Of a stretch of 47,078 nucleotides of DNA, positions 8,139 through 16,917 are shown piece by piece. The stretch is from Isosphaeraceae bacterium (GTDB lineage: Bacteria; Planctomycetota; Planctomycetia; Isosphaerales; Isosphaeraceae). A program made the translations under genes and the position numbers. The number at the start of each line of letters is the position of its first letter. Position 1 is the stretch's first letter. Below the pieces are notes generated by a model. That model did not search any database. It had not been told where the DNA came from and was given only the letters and a program-made list of their open reading frames with translations. The DNA is taken from contig JAJPJC010000060.1 of assembly GCA_021324445.1 (NCBI GenBank), forward strand, positions 1 to 47,078. Reading direction: 5' to 3'.

Positions 8139-9185
8139 TTACAAGGCATCCGCGCTGATGACCTCGCCCCCGGCCCGAGTCCCCAGCGCGTTCCAGATCT
8201 TCAAGTCGATGCTCGACTTGATGAACCGGACCGAGCCGTCCAGGATCAGCACGTGGGCGCCGCCGGGGTGGAACGAGCTGGACCCGATGAACGAGTCGAC
8301 GACCCCGAAGCCGGCGTTGACCGCGCAGGCCGGCTGGTTCGGCGGCATGACGTGGTAGTACGGGCCGCCCCGGCCGGTGTCCTGGAGCGTCCAGTACTCG
8401 CCCTTGAAGTCCCACAACGGGGTACTGGCGGATCGGCACACGCTGGAATCATTCAGCGGCCCGCCATTGGCGTATTGCCCGATGGCGTAAACCAGGTTGG
8501 GTCCCGGAGCGTTCTGCCCGTTCTTCCCCTTGACCCACTCGCTGAACGCGGCTGTATCGCTGGTCCCGTCCGTGACGCTGGCGATCGTGACGCGGCTGCC
8601 GAAATAGGGGTTGCCGCCGAGCCACCAGGCTGTGCCCCCGGTGTAACCGCCGCAATTCCAACGGTTTACGCCACCGTTCACGGCATAGTTCACCGTGGTG
8701 GCCGGGACGTCGAAGCCCCCTGCGAGGTTCGCGCTGGTTCCGGGGTTGGGATCCGACGGGCAGAGATAGCCGGGGATCGCCGTGGCCATGACCGTCGTAT
8801 TGGCCGGGATGGAGCGGCCGTTGACCACGTCGCCCAGCAGGAAGTTATACGCGTCGTAGACGGCGCGCTGCTCCAGGTAGTTGGTCAGCCGGAGGTGGAT
8901 CGAAGCCGTTTGGGGCACCTGGCCGCTGCCGGTGGAATTGCCCAGCAGATCGACGCTTCCCGCCGGCGGGAAGACATCGTAGGTTGCATGGTACTGGTGC
9001 ATCGCCAGGCCGATCTGCTTCAGGTTGTTGGCGCACTGGGCGTGGCGCGCCGCCTCCCGCGCCGCTTGCACCGCCGGCAAAAGCAGCGCGAGCAACACGG
9101 CGATGATCGCGATGACCACCAGCAGCTCGATCAGCGTGAAACCGTGACGACCTGGACGCATTTTCGGGCCCTCTACCCCCGTCAT
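8139..9185 (-). CDS. DUF1559 pseudopilin-like secreted protein
   Basis: The start is ATG at 9185, with GAGGA seven bases upstream; an internal ATG at 9161 is an alternative. The leader ends in a type IV prepilin motif ([19 protein letters not shown]), cut by prepilin peptidase after the glycine, so the mature protein begins with a hydrophobic N-terminal helix. Conserved DUF1559 features follow: AAREAAR and [14 protein letters not shown] after the helix, and the C-terminal H-x9-DG motif ([13 protein letters not shown]). The length of about 348 residues is typical. Planctomycetes carry dozens to hundreds of these paralogs; they are thought to be extracellular or envelope pseudopilins of unknown role. 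It is convergent with the RT and probably unrelated to it. Confidence 0.93.
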   Translation of the reverse strand: MTGVEGPKMRPGRHGFTLIELLVVIAIIAVLLALLLPAVQAAREAARHAQCANNLKQIGLAMHQYHATYDVFPPAGSVDLLGNSTGSGQVPQTASIHLRLTNYLEQRAVYDAYNFLLGDVVNGRSIPANTTVMATAIPGYLCPSDPNPGTSANLAGGFDVPATTVNYAVNGGVNRWNCGGYTGGTAWWLGGNPYFGSRVTIASVTDGTSDTAAFSEWVKGKNGQNAPGPNLVYAIGQYANGGPLNDSSVCRSASTPLWDFKGEYWTLQDTGRGGPYYHVMPPNQPACAVNAGFGVVDSFIGSSSFHPGGAHVLILDGSVRFIKSSIDLKIWNALGTRAGGEVISADAL

Positions 9186-9312
9186 TGTCAAATCCTCGTC
9201 CCACCGGACAAGAAATCCGTTTTCTTTCGAAACTCGTGACCGGTCTGGCTTCCTCCGGCAATGGAGTTCTTAGGCGGGTGCGGGTCTTTGCGGCACGAGG
9301 GGAGTTCGCGCC

Positions 9313-9921
9313 ATGTCGAATGACGATCCAGTCACGCTCTGGCTCGACGGCATCAAGGCCGGTGATAATCTGGACATTGATCGGCTCTGGAACCGTTACT
9401 TCCAGCGATTGGTCCGGCTGGCCGGCGCGCGGCTGCCGGCTCATTGCCGCAGGGCCTTCGACGAGGAAGATGTGGCGCTGAGCGCCTTCCAGAGTTTCTG
9501 CGACCGCGCCGGCCGGGGGCAATTCCCGCGGTTGAACGACCGGGATGACCTCTGGCGGGTCCTGGCCACGATCACCGTGCGCAAGGCCCTCGACACGATG
9601 CGGCACCAGGTCCGCCAGAAGCGCGGCGGCGGCCGCGTCCTCGGGGAATCGGCTCTCCTGGTCAATCAGGGCGGCGAGGGTGAGGGCCTGGCCGAGATCC
9701 TCGGCAGGGAGCCGACCCCGGAAGCTGCGGCCCGGTTCGCCGACGGTTACCGCAGCCTGCTGGCCAAATTGCACGATCCCACGCTTCGGTCGATCGCCGA
9801 GCGCCGGCTTGAGGGGCAGACGACTCAGGAGATCGCCGCCGCCCACAAGGTCTCGACCAAGACGATCGAGCGGAAGCTCCACTTGATCCGCGCGATCTGG
9901 AGCCAGGAGGACCCCCAGTGA
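9313..9921 (+). CDS. ECF-type RNA polymerase sigma factor
   Basis: This 202-residue protein has the planctomycete-type sigma70-ECF layout. Region 2 is at about residues 25-95 (DIDRLWNRYFQRLVRLAG and ALSAFQSFCDRAGRG), with a linker at 110-135. Region 4 lies at about 140-197 with a helix-turn-helix (TTQEIAAAHKVSTKTIERKL) for -35 recognition. GGGGAG lies eight bases before the ATG. The stop overlaps the GTG of the following Ser/Thr kinase gene (GTGA), so the two are made together. ECF sigma factors genetically linked to Ser/Thr kinases are a known planctomycete arrangement; the kinase presumably controls the sigma factor in place of an anti-sigma factor. The regulon is unknown. Confidence 0.93.
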   Translation: MSNDDPVTLWLDGIKAGDNLDIDRLWNRYFQRLVRLAGARLPAHCRRAFDEEDVALSAFQSFCDRAGRGQFPRLNDRDDLWRVLATITVRKALDTMRHQVRQKRGGGRVLGESALLVNQGGEGEGLAEILGREPTPEAAARFADGYRSLLAKLHDPTLRSIAERRLEGQTTQEIAAAHKVSTKTIERKLHLIRAIWSQEDPQ

Positions 9922-12137
9922 AGGCGCCCGTGACGCTCCACGATTCGACCCTGGCCGTGCCCGACTTCCTGGAGCTGGACGCGGCGTGCGACCATTTCGA
10001 GGCCGCCTGGCTTGGCGGGCAGAGCCCGGATCTGGCCACGTATCTCTCCAGGGTCCCGGCCGGGGCGCGGGTCCGGTTGTTTCGCGACCTGCTGAACCTC
10101 GAGCTGGAGTACCGCTTGCGCCGCGGCGAGCAACCGGACGAACACTCCTACCGGGCGCGGTTTCCCGAGCTCGGAGAGGTCGTTGCGTCGGTGTTCCGGT
10201 CCCCGGCCCAGGGCCGGATCTCGAAGGATTCCTCCGTGGGAGGACTCATCGATCCCAACGGCCAGACCCGGGTGGCCTCGGGCGGTGCCGGGTGCGAGGA
10301 GTTTGAGTACCAGGATGGGGTGGGGACCGGTGTGTGCGATGACTTGAGGTCGGCCGGCTACGAAGTCCTCCGCGTGCTGGGCCGAGGCGGGATGGGCGTG
10401 GTCTACGAGGCCTGGCAGGTCGCCCTCGGGCGCGCAGTCGCCGTCAAGTTGATCCGCTCCGGCCGCTTCGCCTCGGACGCCGAGCTGCTGCGGTTCCAGA
10501 ACGAGGCCGAAGCCGTGGCGCAGCTCGACCATCCCCAGATCATTCCGATCTACGAGGTCGGCCGGCACCAGGGCCACCCGTTCTTCACCATGAAGCTGAT
10601 CCGCGGGACCAGCCTGGACAAGCGGCTGGAGGATTTCGCGACGGACGCGCGCGCCGCGGCCCGGCTGGTCGCCCGCGTCGCCGAGGCGATCCACCATGCC
10701 CATCAGCGAGGGATCCTCCATCGCGATCTCAAGCCGGCCAACATCCTGCTCGACGAACGCGGCGAGCCCCATGTCACCGACTTCGGCCTGGCCAAGCGCC
10801 TCGATGGCGACCTCGAGCTGACCCGCTCGAACGCCCTGATCGGGACGCCGTCCTACATGGCGCCGGAGCAGGCGAGCCGGGCCCGGGGCGCGCTCTCCAC
10901 GGCGACCGACGTCTACGGCCTGGGCACAATCCTGTACGCTCTGCTGACCGGGAGGGCGCCGTTTGCCGGCACGACCCTGGTCGAAACGCTCGACATGGTG
11001 CGGAGCCAGTCCCCCGACCCGCCCTCCCGGCTCAACCCGCGGGTGCCGCGCGACCTGGAAGTCATCTGCCAGAAATGCCTGGAGAAGGAGCCCGGCCGCC
11101 GCTACGCCAGCGCGCGCGAGCTGGCCGACGACCTGGCGCGCTGGCTCAACGGGGAACCTATCCGCGCTCGGCCGGTGAACCCGATGATCCGGGCCGGGAT
11201 GTGGTGCCGGCGCAACCCGGCGCTGGCCCTGGCGGCGGGGCTCCTGCTTCTGACCCTGGCCGGGGGCCTTGCCGGCGTCGCCTGGCAGTGGCGGCAGGCC
11301 CATCGCCAGCTCCGGAGAGCCGAGGCTGTCAACGAGCTCTTGACCCGGCGCCTCCTTTCCTCTGCGTCGCCCGACCTCGACCCGCGGGCCCAGGAGCGCA
11401 CAGTCCGGGAGTTGCTCGATCGCGCCGCGGCCCAGCTGGGCGGCTGGATCGACGGCCAGCCCGAGGTCGAGGCGATCCTCCGGGAGACGATCGGCGGGGC
11501 CTATCTGGCACTCGGTGAGTACGACAAGGCCGAGAAACACCTCCAGGCGGCGGTCCGCCTGAATACCCAGCTCCAGGGACCCACTCACCGCGATACGCTG
11601 CGTGCCACCAATTTGTGGGCCACGCTCCTGGATCGGACCAACCGGGGCGCCGTGGCCGAGCCGCTGCTCCGCCGCAACCTCCAGCAGTGCCGTCGCGCCC
11701 TGGGCCCCGACGACCCGATCACCCTCGACGCGGCCGAACGACTCGGCTGGCTGCTCGGCCGCCTCGGCCGGCTCGACGAGGCCGAGGCCCTGCTCCGCCA
11801 GAACGTGGACGACCGCCGCCGGGTCCTCCAGCCGGAGCACGAGGATACACTCCGTTCGATCTACCTCCTGAGCCGGCTGCTCCGCCATCGCAAAGCATTC
11901 GCCGAGGCCGAGGTCCTGGCGTATTCGTACGCCCACAGTATCCGGTGTGCACGGGGCAGTAACCATCCGGACCTGGTTCTCGCGCTGACCAACCAGGGGG
12001 ATGTCCTGCGCGACCAGGGCAAGCTCGCCGAGGCCCAGCGCTATTACCAGCACGCCGCCGTGGAGGCGAACCGCCTCGGGTTGCGACGAGTGGTCAGCTC
12101 CAGCTCCGGCGAGCCCGCCGGCAAGCCGGTTCCCTAG
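9918..12137 (+). CDS. Transmembrane Ser/Thr protein kinase with C-terminal TPRs
   Basis: This is a 739-residue Hanks-type kinase. A roughly 145-residue N-terminal region holds the planctomycete motif LFRDLLNLELEYR...ARFPEL. The kinase domain spans about 148-410: glycine loop GRGGMG (155-160), lysine K177 in AVKL, catalytic HRDLKPAN (268-275), DFG (288-290) and APEQ (315-318). All key residues are present, so it should be active. A single membrane helix lies at about 435-456. The remainder holds tetratricopeptide-like repeats (about 490-725), presumably outside the cytoplasm. It starts with GTG inside the stop of the sigma factor gene. The likely role is to sense an envelope signal through the TPRs and phosphorylate the sigma factor; the partner assignment is inference from gene order. 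Confidence 0.93.
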   Translation: MKAPVTLHDSTLAVPDFLELDAACDHFEAAWLGGQSPDLATYLSRVPAGARVRLFRDLLNLELEYRLRRGEQPDEHSYRARFPELGEVVASVFRSPAQGRISKDSSVGGLIDPNGQTRVASGGAGCEEFEYQDGVGTGVCDDLRSAGYEVLRVLGRGGMGVVYEAWQVALGRAVAVKLIRSGRFASDAELLRFQNEAEAVAQLDHPQIIPIYEVGRHQGHPFFTMKLIRGTSLDKRLEDFATDARAAARLVARVAEAIHHAHQRGILHRDLKPANILLDERGEPHVTDFGLAKRLDGDLELTRSNALIGTPSYMAPEQASRARGALSTATDVYGLGTILYALLTGRAPFAGTTLVETLDMVRSQSPDPPSRLNPRVPRDLEVICQKCLEKEPGRRYASARELADDLARWLNGEPIRARPVNPMIRAGMWCRRNPALALAAGLLLLTLAGGLAGVAWQWRQAHRQLRRAEAVNELLTRRLLSSASPDLDPRAQERTVRELLDRAAAQLGGWIDGQPEVEAILRETIGGAYLALGEYDKAEKHLQAAVRLNTQLQGPTHRDTLRATNLWATLLDRTNRGAVAEPLLRRNLQQCRRALGPDDPITLDAAERLGWLLGRLGRLDEAEALLRQNVDDRRRVLQPEHEDTLRSIYLLSRLLRHRKAFAEAEVLAYSYAHSIRCARGSNHPDLVLALTNQGDVLRDQGKLAEAQRYYQHAAVEANRLGLRRVVSSSSGEPAGKPVP

Positions 12138-12482
12138 AGCGCCTCACGCTTGCGCTGCGCCCGCGCCACACCAGCCCGACGCGCCAGCGAGGGGATCGGC
12201 TCGGCATGCCGGCTTCCCTCGCTGGCGCGTCGGGCTGGTATCAGGACCAGGTCGGCGACGCGTACGCAATCCATCTGTTATGCGCTCTAGCGGGTTGTGG
12301 ATCCTTCCCAAGATGCCCTTCGCGACGCCACGATTCTCCCATCCGGCTCAAATTCCGCCGCAACACCCCTGCCCAGTTGACCGGGCCGTCCAGGCAAGAT
12401 ATGACGCTGAATTGAGAATGCCGGTCGTTCCGCCAAGGCGCGTCAACTCAGGTCGAGGCCGTTGGGCTCGGGAGGTTCCACC
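12138..12482. other. Intergenic region with REP-like element, no gene seen
   Basis: This 345-base gap follows the kinase gene. It contains the large palindrome at 12170-12239 and the outer flanking pair CTAGAGCG (12134-12141) / CGCTCTAG (12283-12290), which together suggest an inserted repeat unit. The last bases hold GGAGG (12471-12475), the ribosome site of the next gene. No convincing promoter or small ORF was found. Confidence 0.6.
12170..12239. repeat. REP-like palindrome with 24-bp perfect arms (second family)
   Basis: Arm 12170-12193 (beginning ACCAGCCCGACGCGCC) is the exact reverse complement of 12216-12239, with a 22-base loop. The arm sequence is of the CCAGCCCGACGCGCCAGCGA type that I recall as abundant in planctomycete genomes. 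It differs from the GTAGGTCAGGC family found three times in this window. Such elements are usually mobilised by RAYT-type transposases encoded elsewhere; none is in this window. Confidence 0.8.
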
Positions 12483-15400
12483 GTGGTTCCCCACTCACGC
12501 TCGTTGCGGAGCCTGTTCGGATTGGCGATGGCGTTGCTGATGATCGGGGCCCGGCCGGCCCCTGCCCGGGCGCAGCAGCCGCCCCAGCCGGCCTCCCGGG
12601 AGCAGCAGATCAAGGAGTTCGAGCGCCAGCTCGAGGAAATGAAGAAGAAACTCGAGGAGCTGAAGGGCTCGAGCACTCCGGCCGCCGCGGCGCAGGCGGC
12701 CACCGCGCTGAGCCTCGCGCCCGGGTGGACCCAGGCGCTGCGCTGGCGGTCGATCGGACCGGCCAACATGGGGGGCCGGATCGTCGCCATCTCGGTCTTC
12801 GAGTCCGACCCGTGCACCTGGTGGGTCGCGACCGCCGGCGGCGGCCTGCTCAAGACCATGAACAACGGCATCACCTTCGAGCATCAGTTCGACAAGGAAG
12901 CCACCGTCTCGATCGGCGACGTCTGCGTGGCACCCTCCGACAAGGAGATCGTCTGGGTCGGCACCGGAGAAAACAACCCGCGGAACTCGGTCTCCTATGG
13001 CGACGGTGTCTACAAGTCGACCGACGGCGGCAAGACCTGGAAGAACATGGGTTTGAAAGCGACCTTCCAGATCGGCAAGATCCTGATCCATCCCAAGGAC
13101 CCGAACATCGTCTACGTCGGGGCCCTGGGACGGCTCTATGGCCCCAACCCCGAGCGCGGGTTGTTCAAGACGACCGATGGCGGTCAGACCTGGAAGAAGA
13201 TCCTGTTCGTCGACGAGAAGACCGGCGTGATCGACATGCGGATGCATCCGACCGACCCGGAGACGCTGATCGTCGCCACCTATGAGCGGGAGCGCGACCT
13301 CTACGACACGAACGACCCGTCGAAGAAATGGGGACCCGGCGGCGGCCTCCACAAGACCACCGACGGCGGCAAGACGTTCAAGAAGCTGACGCGGGGACTG
13401 CCCGGCAGCCAGCTGGGCCGGATCGGACTGGACTGGTATCGCAAGGACCCTCAGGTCGTCTTCGCCATCATCGAATCGGAGAAGATCGGCATGGGTCCCA
13501 AGGGAGCCAGGCCGGTGGGCAACGGCTACCTGGGCCTGGCCGGCCGGACCGAGGAAGACAAGACCGAGATCGTGATGGTCGCCCCGGAGAGCCCCGCGGC
13601 CCAGGCCGGTCTGCTGGTCGGCGATGCCCTCCTGGCCGTCGGCGACAAGCCGGTCCGCACCTACACCGATTTCCTCGCGGCCGTCCGGGACCTCTCGGCC
13701 GGGGACAAGATCAAGCTCAAGATCGGCCGGGGCGCTACGACGCGCGACGTCGAGCTGACGGCCGTCGAACGGCCCGCGACGGGCCGGGGTCCGGGCGGGG
13801 GCGGTCCAGGTGGCGGCAGCGGCTTCGGGCCCGATCCCAACCGGCCCTTTGGCGCCGCACTGGGTGGTCAGAGGGAGAACGTCCAGGACCGGCAGCAGCC
13901 CGACGGCTTCCAGTACGGGGGCGTCTACCGGTCGGCGGACGGCGGCGAGACCTGGACGCGGATCAACAGCCTCAACCCCCGTCCCATGTACTTCAGCCAG
14001 GTGCGCGTCGACCCGAATGACGAGAAGCACCTCGCCGTGCTGGGAGTCAGCCTCTACCGGTCGTCCGACGGCGGCAAGACCTTTCGCGGCGACGGCGGCC
14101 GTCGGGTCCACTCGGACCACCACGCCCTCTGGATCGACCCGCGCGACGGCCGGCACATGATCCTGGGCGGCGACGGCGGTCTGTACGTCACCTGCGACCG
14201 GATGGAGCACTGGGACCACCTCAACCACGCAGCCATCGGCCAGTTCTACCACGTCGCTCTGGACACGACGCGGGATTACAAGGTCTACGGCGGCCTCCAG
14301 GACAACGGAAGCTGGGGCGGACCCAGCCGGACCCACAACGGCACCGGCCCGATCAACGAGGACTGGGTCTCCGTCGGTGGCGGCGACGGGTTCAAGTGCC
14401 AGGTCGATCCCAACGACCCCGACCAGATCTATTGCACCAGCCAGAACGGCTCGATGGCGCGGCGGAACCTCCGCACCGGGGAGTTCGCCCCGATCCGGCC
14501 GCGGGACCAGCCGCCGCCGCAAGCCCGCGCCCGGACTGCCGAACCCGCTCCCGGCAGCCCGCCCCGCTACCGATTCAACTGGAACACGCCGTTCCTCCTC
14601 TCGCACCACAACTCGCGGATCTTCTACGCCGCCGGCAACGTCGTCTTCCGCTCGCTTGATCGGGGCAATGACCTCCGCTCCATCTCGCCCAACATCACCC
14701 GGACCGACAAGGGGAGTGCCACCGCGCTGGCCGAATCGCCCCGAAATCCCAACATCGTGTACGTCGGCACGGATGACGGCGCGCTCTGGATGACCAAGGA
14801 CGGCGGCGCCTCCTGGACCGACGTCGTCAAGAACGTGGGCCTCCCCAAGCCCTGCTACGTGGCCACGATCGAGGCGTCTCGCTATGAAGAAGGGCGGGCC
14901 TACGTGGCCTTCGACGGTCACCGCTCTGATATCGACGACCCGTTGGTCTACGTGACCGAGGACCTGGGCGCATCCTGGAAGCCCTTGCGGGGCAACCTGC
15001 CGCGCGGGTCGTCGCGCTGCCTGCGCGAGGACATCGCGAATCCCGAGCTGCTCTACCTCGGCACCGAGTTCGGCTTTTTTGTCTCGCTCGACCGCGGCCA
15101 GTCCTGGAGCTCGCTCAACACGAACCTGCCGACGGTCGCGGTCCACGACGTCGCCATCCACCCGACGGCCGGCGAGATCGTCGCGGCGACGCATGGGCGC
15201 AGCCTGTGGGTGCTCGACGTGACCCCGCTGCGGCAGACCACCCGCGCGGTGGCCAAGGCCGACGTCCATCTCTACAAGCCAACCCCGGCGGTCCGGTGGC
15301 GGAACGCTCCCAGTCACGGGGGGACCAACCGCCGGTTCGAGGGTCAGAATCCGGCCACCGGAGCGACGATCGACTACGCGCTGGCCAGGAAGGCCGACAA

Positions 15401-15947
15401 GGTGAGCCTGAAGGTGCTGGACGTCAATGGGGCCGTGGTGAGCGAGCTGCGCGCGACGGGCGTTCCCGGACTGCACCGCATCACCTGGAACCTGGCTCGC
15501 ACCCCGGCTCCGGGGACAGGCCCGGGCGGTCGTTTCGGGCCCGGTGGCGGCCCGCGGTCCGGAGGGGGTGCCGGTGGCGGCCGAGGCGCCGGCGCAGGTC
15601 GAGCCGAAGCCGCGGCGGGCCGCCGCGCGGGCGGTGCGCCGGCTCCATCGGGTGAACGAGGCCGGCCGGCTGCGGGAGCCGCCAGCGAAGCCGGCGGCGA
15701 GACCGAGTCGGCCGCGCCGACGCCTCCACCCCGGTTCGGCCGGCTCCAGCCCGTCCCGCCGGGGTTGTACCGCGTCGTGCTGAATGTCGACGGCAAGGAC
15801 TACACCCAGAACCTCCGTGTTCTGCCCGATCCCAATGCGCCCCTCGCGGAACTCGCGGCCGATGAAGGGAGCGACGATGAGAAGGTCGAGGGGATGTTAG
15901 AGGAGGAAGAGGGAGCGGAAGGAGACGACGGGCCCATCATTCGTTGA
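12483..15947 (+). CDS. Secreted VPS10/BNR beta-propeller protein with inserted PDZ domain
   Basis: This is a 1154-residue exported protein. The start chosen is GTG 12483, seven bases after GGAGG; a TTG 21 bases upstream is possible. A signal peptide ends near ARA|QQ. A coiled coil follows (QIKEFERQLEEMKKKLEELK). Sortilin-like BNR/Asp-box repeats (STDGGKTWK, TTDGGQTWK, SADGGETWT, SSDGGKTF, TKDGGASW) form two propeller segments at about 75-340 and 475-930. A PDZ domain (about 345-430, with SPAAQAGLLVGDALLAVGD) sits between them, followed by a glycine-rich linker. A low-complexity Gly/Arg/Ala/Pro region (about 1010-1085) precedes a small C-terminal beta domain. Homologs are annotated as glycosyl hydrolase or WD40/YVTN-like, but no hydrolase residues are evident, so an extracellular binding or scaffold role is more likely. 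Confidence 0.85.
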   Translation: MVPHSRSLRSLFGLAMALLMIGARPAPARAQQPPQPASREQQIKEFERQLEEMKKKLEELKGSSTPAAAAQAATALSLAPGWTQALRWRSIGPANMGGRIVAISVFESDPCTWWVATAGGGLLKTMNNGITFEHQFDKEATVSIGDVCVAPSDKEIVWVGTGENNPRNSVSYGDGVYKSTDGGKTWKNMGLKATFQIGKILIHPKDPNIVYVGALGRLYGPNPERGLFKTTDGGQTWKKILFVDEKTGVIDMRMHPTDPETLIVATYERERDLYDTNDPSKKWGPGGGLHKTTDGGKTFKKLTRGLPGSQLGRIGLDWYRKDPQVVFAIIESEKIGMGPKGARPVGNGYLGLAGRTEEDKTEIVMVAPESPAAQAGLLVGDALLAVGDKPVRTYTDFLAAVRDLSAGDKIKLKIGRGATTRDVELTAVERPATGRGPGGGGPGGGSGFGPDPNRPFGAALGGQRENVQDRQQPDGFQYGGVYRSADGGETWTRINSLNPRPMYFSQVRVDPNDEKHLAVLGVSLYRSSDGGKTFRGDGGRRVHSDHHALWIDPRDGRHMILGGDGGLYVTCDRMEHWDHLNHAAIGQFYHVALDTTRDYKVYGGLQDNGSWGGPSRTHNGTGPINEDWVSVGGGDGFKCQVDPNDPDQIYCTSQNGSMARRNLRTGEFAPIRPRDQPPPQARARTAEPAPGSPPRYRFNWNTPFLLSHHNSRIFYAAGNVVFRSLDRGNDLRSISPNITRTDKGSATALAESPRNPNIVYVGTDDGALWMTKDGGASWTDVVKNVGLPKPCYVATIEASRYEEGRAYVAFDGHRSDIDDPLVYVTEDLGASWKPLRGNLPRGSSRCLREDIANPELLYLGTEFGFFVSLDRGQSWSSLNTNLPTVAVHDVAIHPTAGEIVAATHGRSLWVLDVTPLRQTTRAVAKADVHLYKPTPAVRWRNAPSHGGTNRRFEGQNPATGATIDYALARKADKVSLKVLDVNGAVVSELRATGVPGLHRITWNLARTPAPGTGPGGRFGPGGGPRSGGGAGGGRGAGAGRAEAAAGRRAGGAPAPSGERGRPAAGAASEAGGETESAAPTPPPRFGRLQPVPPGLYRVVLNVDGKDYTQNLRVLPDPNAPLAELAADEGSDDEKVEGMLEEEEGAEGDDGPIIR

Positions 15948-16060
15948 TGTTGACGACAGGGAACACCGCCCCTGTCGGGCAAGCCAACTGGCTGGGAAAT
16001 CACGCTGGCTGCGGGCTGAGCCCTGTGCTAGAATATCCCCCGTCTGATCCAGAAACCTCG

Positions 16061-16372
16061 ATGGGTCCCGAACTCATGGCCACCAAAGCCGGCAGGGCAA
16101 GACCCGAGCCGATCGGAACGGCGATCCTTCAGCAGCTCGCCGACCTCGAGCCGCGAAGCATACCCCCCGCAACCGCTCGGAAACTCCTCGAGCTAAACTT
16201 CTCCCGACGGCAGCAAAAGCGTGCTTCTCTCCTGTCGGAGAAGGCCCAGGAGGGTACGCTCACACCTTCAGAGGAGGATGAGCTTGATGAGTATATCAGG
16301 GTGGCCGATCTCCTCGCGATCCTCCAATCGCGAGCACGTCGAGCGTTGAAGGCCGCAAATCCTTCGTCGTGA
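16061..16372 (+). CDS. Small hypothetical protein paired with an HNH nuclease
   Basis: This is about 103 residues from ATG 16061, or 98 from ATG 16076 (MATKAGRARPEPIGT); neither has a strong ribosome site. It is highly charged and helical, with a segment LEPRSIPPATARKLLELNFS and an acidic stretch TPSEEDELDEYIRVADLL. No catalytic motif is seen. The stop overlaps a GTG in frame with the HNH gene, so the two form a pair. I recognise this as a recurring neighbour of HNH genes but know of no assigned role; a partner or regulator of the nuclease is possible. No toxin-antitoxin function can be claimed from the sequence. Confidence 0.6.
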   Translation: MGPELMATKAGRARPEPIGTAILQQLADLEPRSIPPATARKLLELNFSRRQQKRASLLSEKAQEGTLTPSEEDELDEYIRVADLLAILQSRARRALKAANPSS

Positions 16373-16377
16373 GCCCA

Positions 16378-16789
16378 ATGTACGTACCCACAGACCTCGA
16401 CCGACGGGTGCGGCTGCGAGCGACGGGACTGTGCGAATACTGCCACCTCCCCCAGGCTCCCTACAGGCTCACATTTCCTCTCGATCACATCATTGCCCGA
16501 CAGCATGGAGGGAAGACGCGGAGCGGTAACCTCGCGGTCGCGTGCCCGAGGTGTAACCGGAACAAGGGACCAAACATCGCCGTCTTTGACATTCTTACAC
16601 ATGATTGTCAGGCCCTATCATCCGCGCCGCGATCGGTGGGCGGATCACTTCCGCTGGCGTGGTCCGCGACTCCTGGATTTGACCCCGATCGGTCGCGTAA
16701 CCATTCGCGTCCTCGCGATCAATCACCCCGAGGCGGTCAAAGTTCGGCGGGACTTGATGGCTGAAGGACTCTTCCCACTCGAGGAGTGA
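16378..16789 (+). pseudogene. HNH endonuclease, frameshifted
   Basis: The gene starts with ATG 16378 (MYVPTDLDRRVRLRATGLC), the usual opening of this family; a GTG at 16369 overlaps the upstream stop. The nuclease core is intact: CEYC zinc ligands, LDHIIARQHGG (HNH histidines) and CPRCNRNKG. After ACACATGA near 16603 the reading frame is lost, but the family continuation HPRRDRWADHF...LTPIGRVTIRVLAINHPEA lies in another frame to the stop at 16789. A net shift of one base (an insertion, or two deleted) joins the two parts into a protein of about 137 residues. Either the gene is broken after its catalytic core or there is an indel error in the sequence. Confidence 0.75.
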
Positions 16790-16917
16790 CGGCCTCGAAG
16801 CCATCATCGCCTCCCGGACTGGCCCGCCGCGTTGGAACGATGGGCAGATGCCCGTTCCATGCCCAGGGAATCCGATCCGTCCGAGCGGCTCGCCAATGCG
16901 TTCGATCGATTGACCGA

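Noticed and set aside
12495..15476. Long minus-strand open frame (993 codons) opposite the BNR/PDZ gene
   Set aside because: Antisense shadow of a gene with a signal peptide and Asp-box repeats; the minus frame shows no family motif.
16061..16789. Toxin-antitoxin module
   Set aside because: The upstream small protein has no antitoxin-type DNA-binding motif that I can see, and HNH pairs alone do not justify the claim.
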